NCBI GenBank assembly: GCA_963706535.1
Contig: CAVPMU010000003.1
Coordinates: 1-64,000 of the forward strand
Length of the DNA stretch: 64,000 bases
Source: RPQJ01 sp963706535
GTDB lineage: Bacteria; Pseudomonadota; Gammaproteobacteria; Steroidobacterales; Steroidobacteraceae
Reading direction: 5' to 3'
Below the pieces are notes generated by a model that saw nothing but the letters and a program-made list of their open reading frames with translations, made no database searches and had not been told where the DNA came from. Shown here piece after piece: positions 63,582-64,000 of the stretch. The position numbers were made by a program, and so were the translations under genes. Each line of letters opens with the position of its first letter. Position 1 is the stretch's first letter.

Positions 63582-64000
63582 ATGCAAATGCACGACAGCC
63601 GCAGTCGCTCCTTGTCGATGTTCGTCTCGGGCATCCTGGCCGCCGCCGCGCCCGCCGCGCTGGCCCAGGACAAGGACAAGGACAAGCTCGAGAATATCGT
63701 CGTCACCGGCACCCGCGTCGCGGATCGCTCCGCCACCGAGACCGCGGTGCCCGTCGACGTGGTGACCAGCGAATCGCTCGCCAACGTCGGCCTGCCGGAG
63801 CTGAACCAGGCATTGTCCACCGCGCTGCCGTCGTTCAATTTCCCGCGCCCTGGCCTCGCCGACGGCACCGATACGATCCGCCCGGCTACGCTGCGTGGCC
63901 TGGCGCCGGACCAGACGCTGGTGCTGCTCAATTCCAAGCGCCGGCATGCCTCCTCGCTCGTGAACGTCAACGGCACGATTGGCCGCGGTGCCGCTGCGGT
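63582..64000 (+). CDS. TonB-dependent receptor, N-terminal part (partial)
   Basis: ATG 63582 (or 63588, MHDSRSRSLSMFVSGILAAA) follows AGGGGAAG. The signal peptide ends near PAALAQD. The TonB box/plug start is ENIVVTGTRVADRSA, then VPVDVVTSESLANVG, ELNQALSTALPSFNFPRPG, TIRPATLRGLAPDQTLVLLN and SKRRHASSLVNVN, all typical of the plug domain. The barrel lies beyond 64000. It is an outer-membrane importer of unknown substrate; this NGKRRH/'SKRRHASS' subgroup is common in Xanthomonadales-like bacteria. Confidence 0.9.
   Translation, partial: MQMHDSRSRSLSMFVSGILAAAAPAALAQDKDKDKLENIVVTGTRVADRSATETAVPVDVVTSESLANVGLPELNQALSTALPSFNFPRPGLADGTDTIRPATLRGLAPDQTLVLLNSKRRHASSLVNVNGTIGRGAAA

Overview
The window reads as high-GC chromosomal DNA of a gammaproteobacterium. 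The evidence is a fused ThrA aspartokinase/homoserine dehydrogenase in a thrABC operon, Orn, RsgA, a TatD close to the enteric form, EtfAB and a TonB-dependent receptor. The family is not certain; a Xanthomonadales/Steroidobacter-like relative fits. O2-dependent KynA suggests aerobic growth, although a 2-oxoacid:ferredoxin oxidoreductase module is also present. I saw no rRNA, tRNA or CRISPR array.

Region 1 (about 1-11,050) is a polymorphic-toxin accessory region. It holds successive Rhs 'tip' modules: a piece of Rhs core or only its last residues, a variable C-terminal toxin domain, and a candidate immunity gene. Module A (441-4194) is interrupted by an IS1380-family element with a clean CTAA duplication. 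Module B (4353-6775) is intact from its core onward. Module C (9305-10437) is a displaced tip with an HNH nuclease. Between B and C lie an IS1595 copy, an IS1634 transposase stub and a broken tyrosine recombinase. None of the modules has an N-terminal delivery domain, so they look like silent cassettes that recombination could attach to a full Rhs protein.

Region 2 (11,045-17,180) is nested mobile DNA. A group II (probably IIC) intron sits beside a terminator hairpin. Its ltrA gene is split by a 2.75-kb serine-recombinase element that carries three genes, one a 59-aa ORF. An internally deleted IS4-family element follows.

Region 3 (17,190-26,050) is mostly housekeeping: a DUF6502 protein, orn, an M48 protease and rsgA, then etfB-etfA translationally coupled to a double alpha/beta-hydrolase protein that lacks both catalytic serines, then a peroxiredoxin and a stand-alone GspC/PDZ-like protein.

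Region 4 (26,088-38,300) is a second Rhs region. A 6-kb secreted SpvB/TcdB-like Rhs gene has two in-frame stops and is cut by the second IS1595 copy. It is followed by a displaced C-terminal end with a lipoprotein, then module E with a GIY-YIG-like tip and an Imm26-like partner. HigBA-type remnants follow, one truncated exactly at a 56-bp Rhs core scar, and then an IS3 relic.

Region 5 (38,380-64,000) is core metabolism: DAHP synthase, kynA, a frameshifted YgjP-like protease, a MacB-type export system (adaptor, ATPase, two permeases), tatD, an M20 peptidase, thrABC plus a NERD-like membrane protein, a MobA-like transferase, an exported protein, a ParA ATPase and a TerB-like protein. An Nfn-like/KorAB/ferredoxin-like electron-transfer operon and the start of a TonB-dependent receptor complete the window. 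Most genes within these operons overlap by 1-4 nt.
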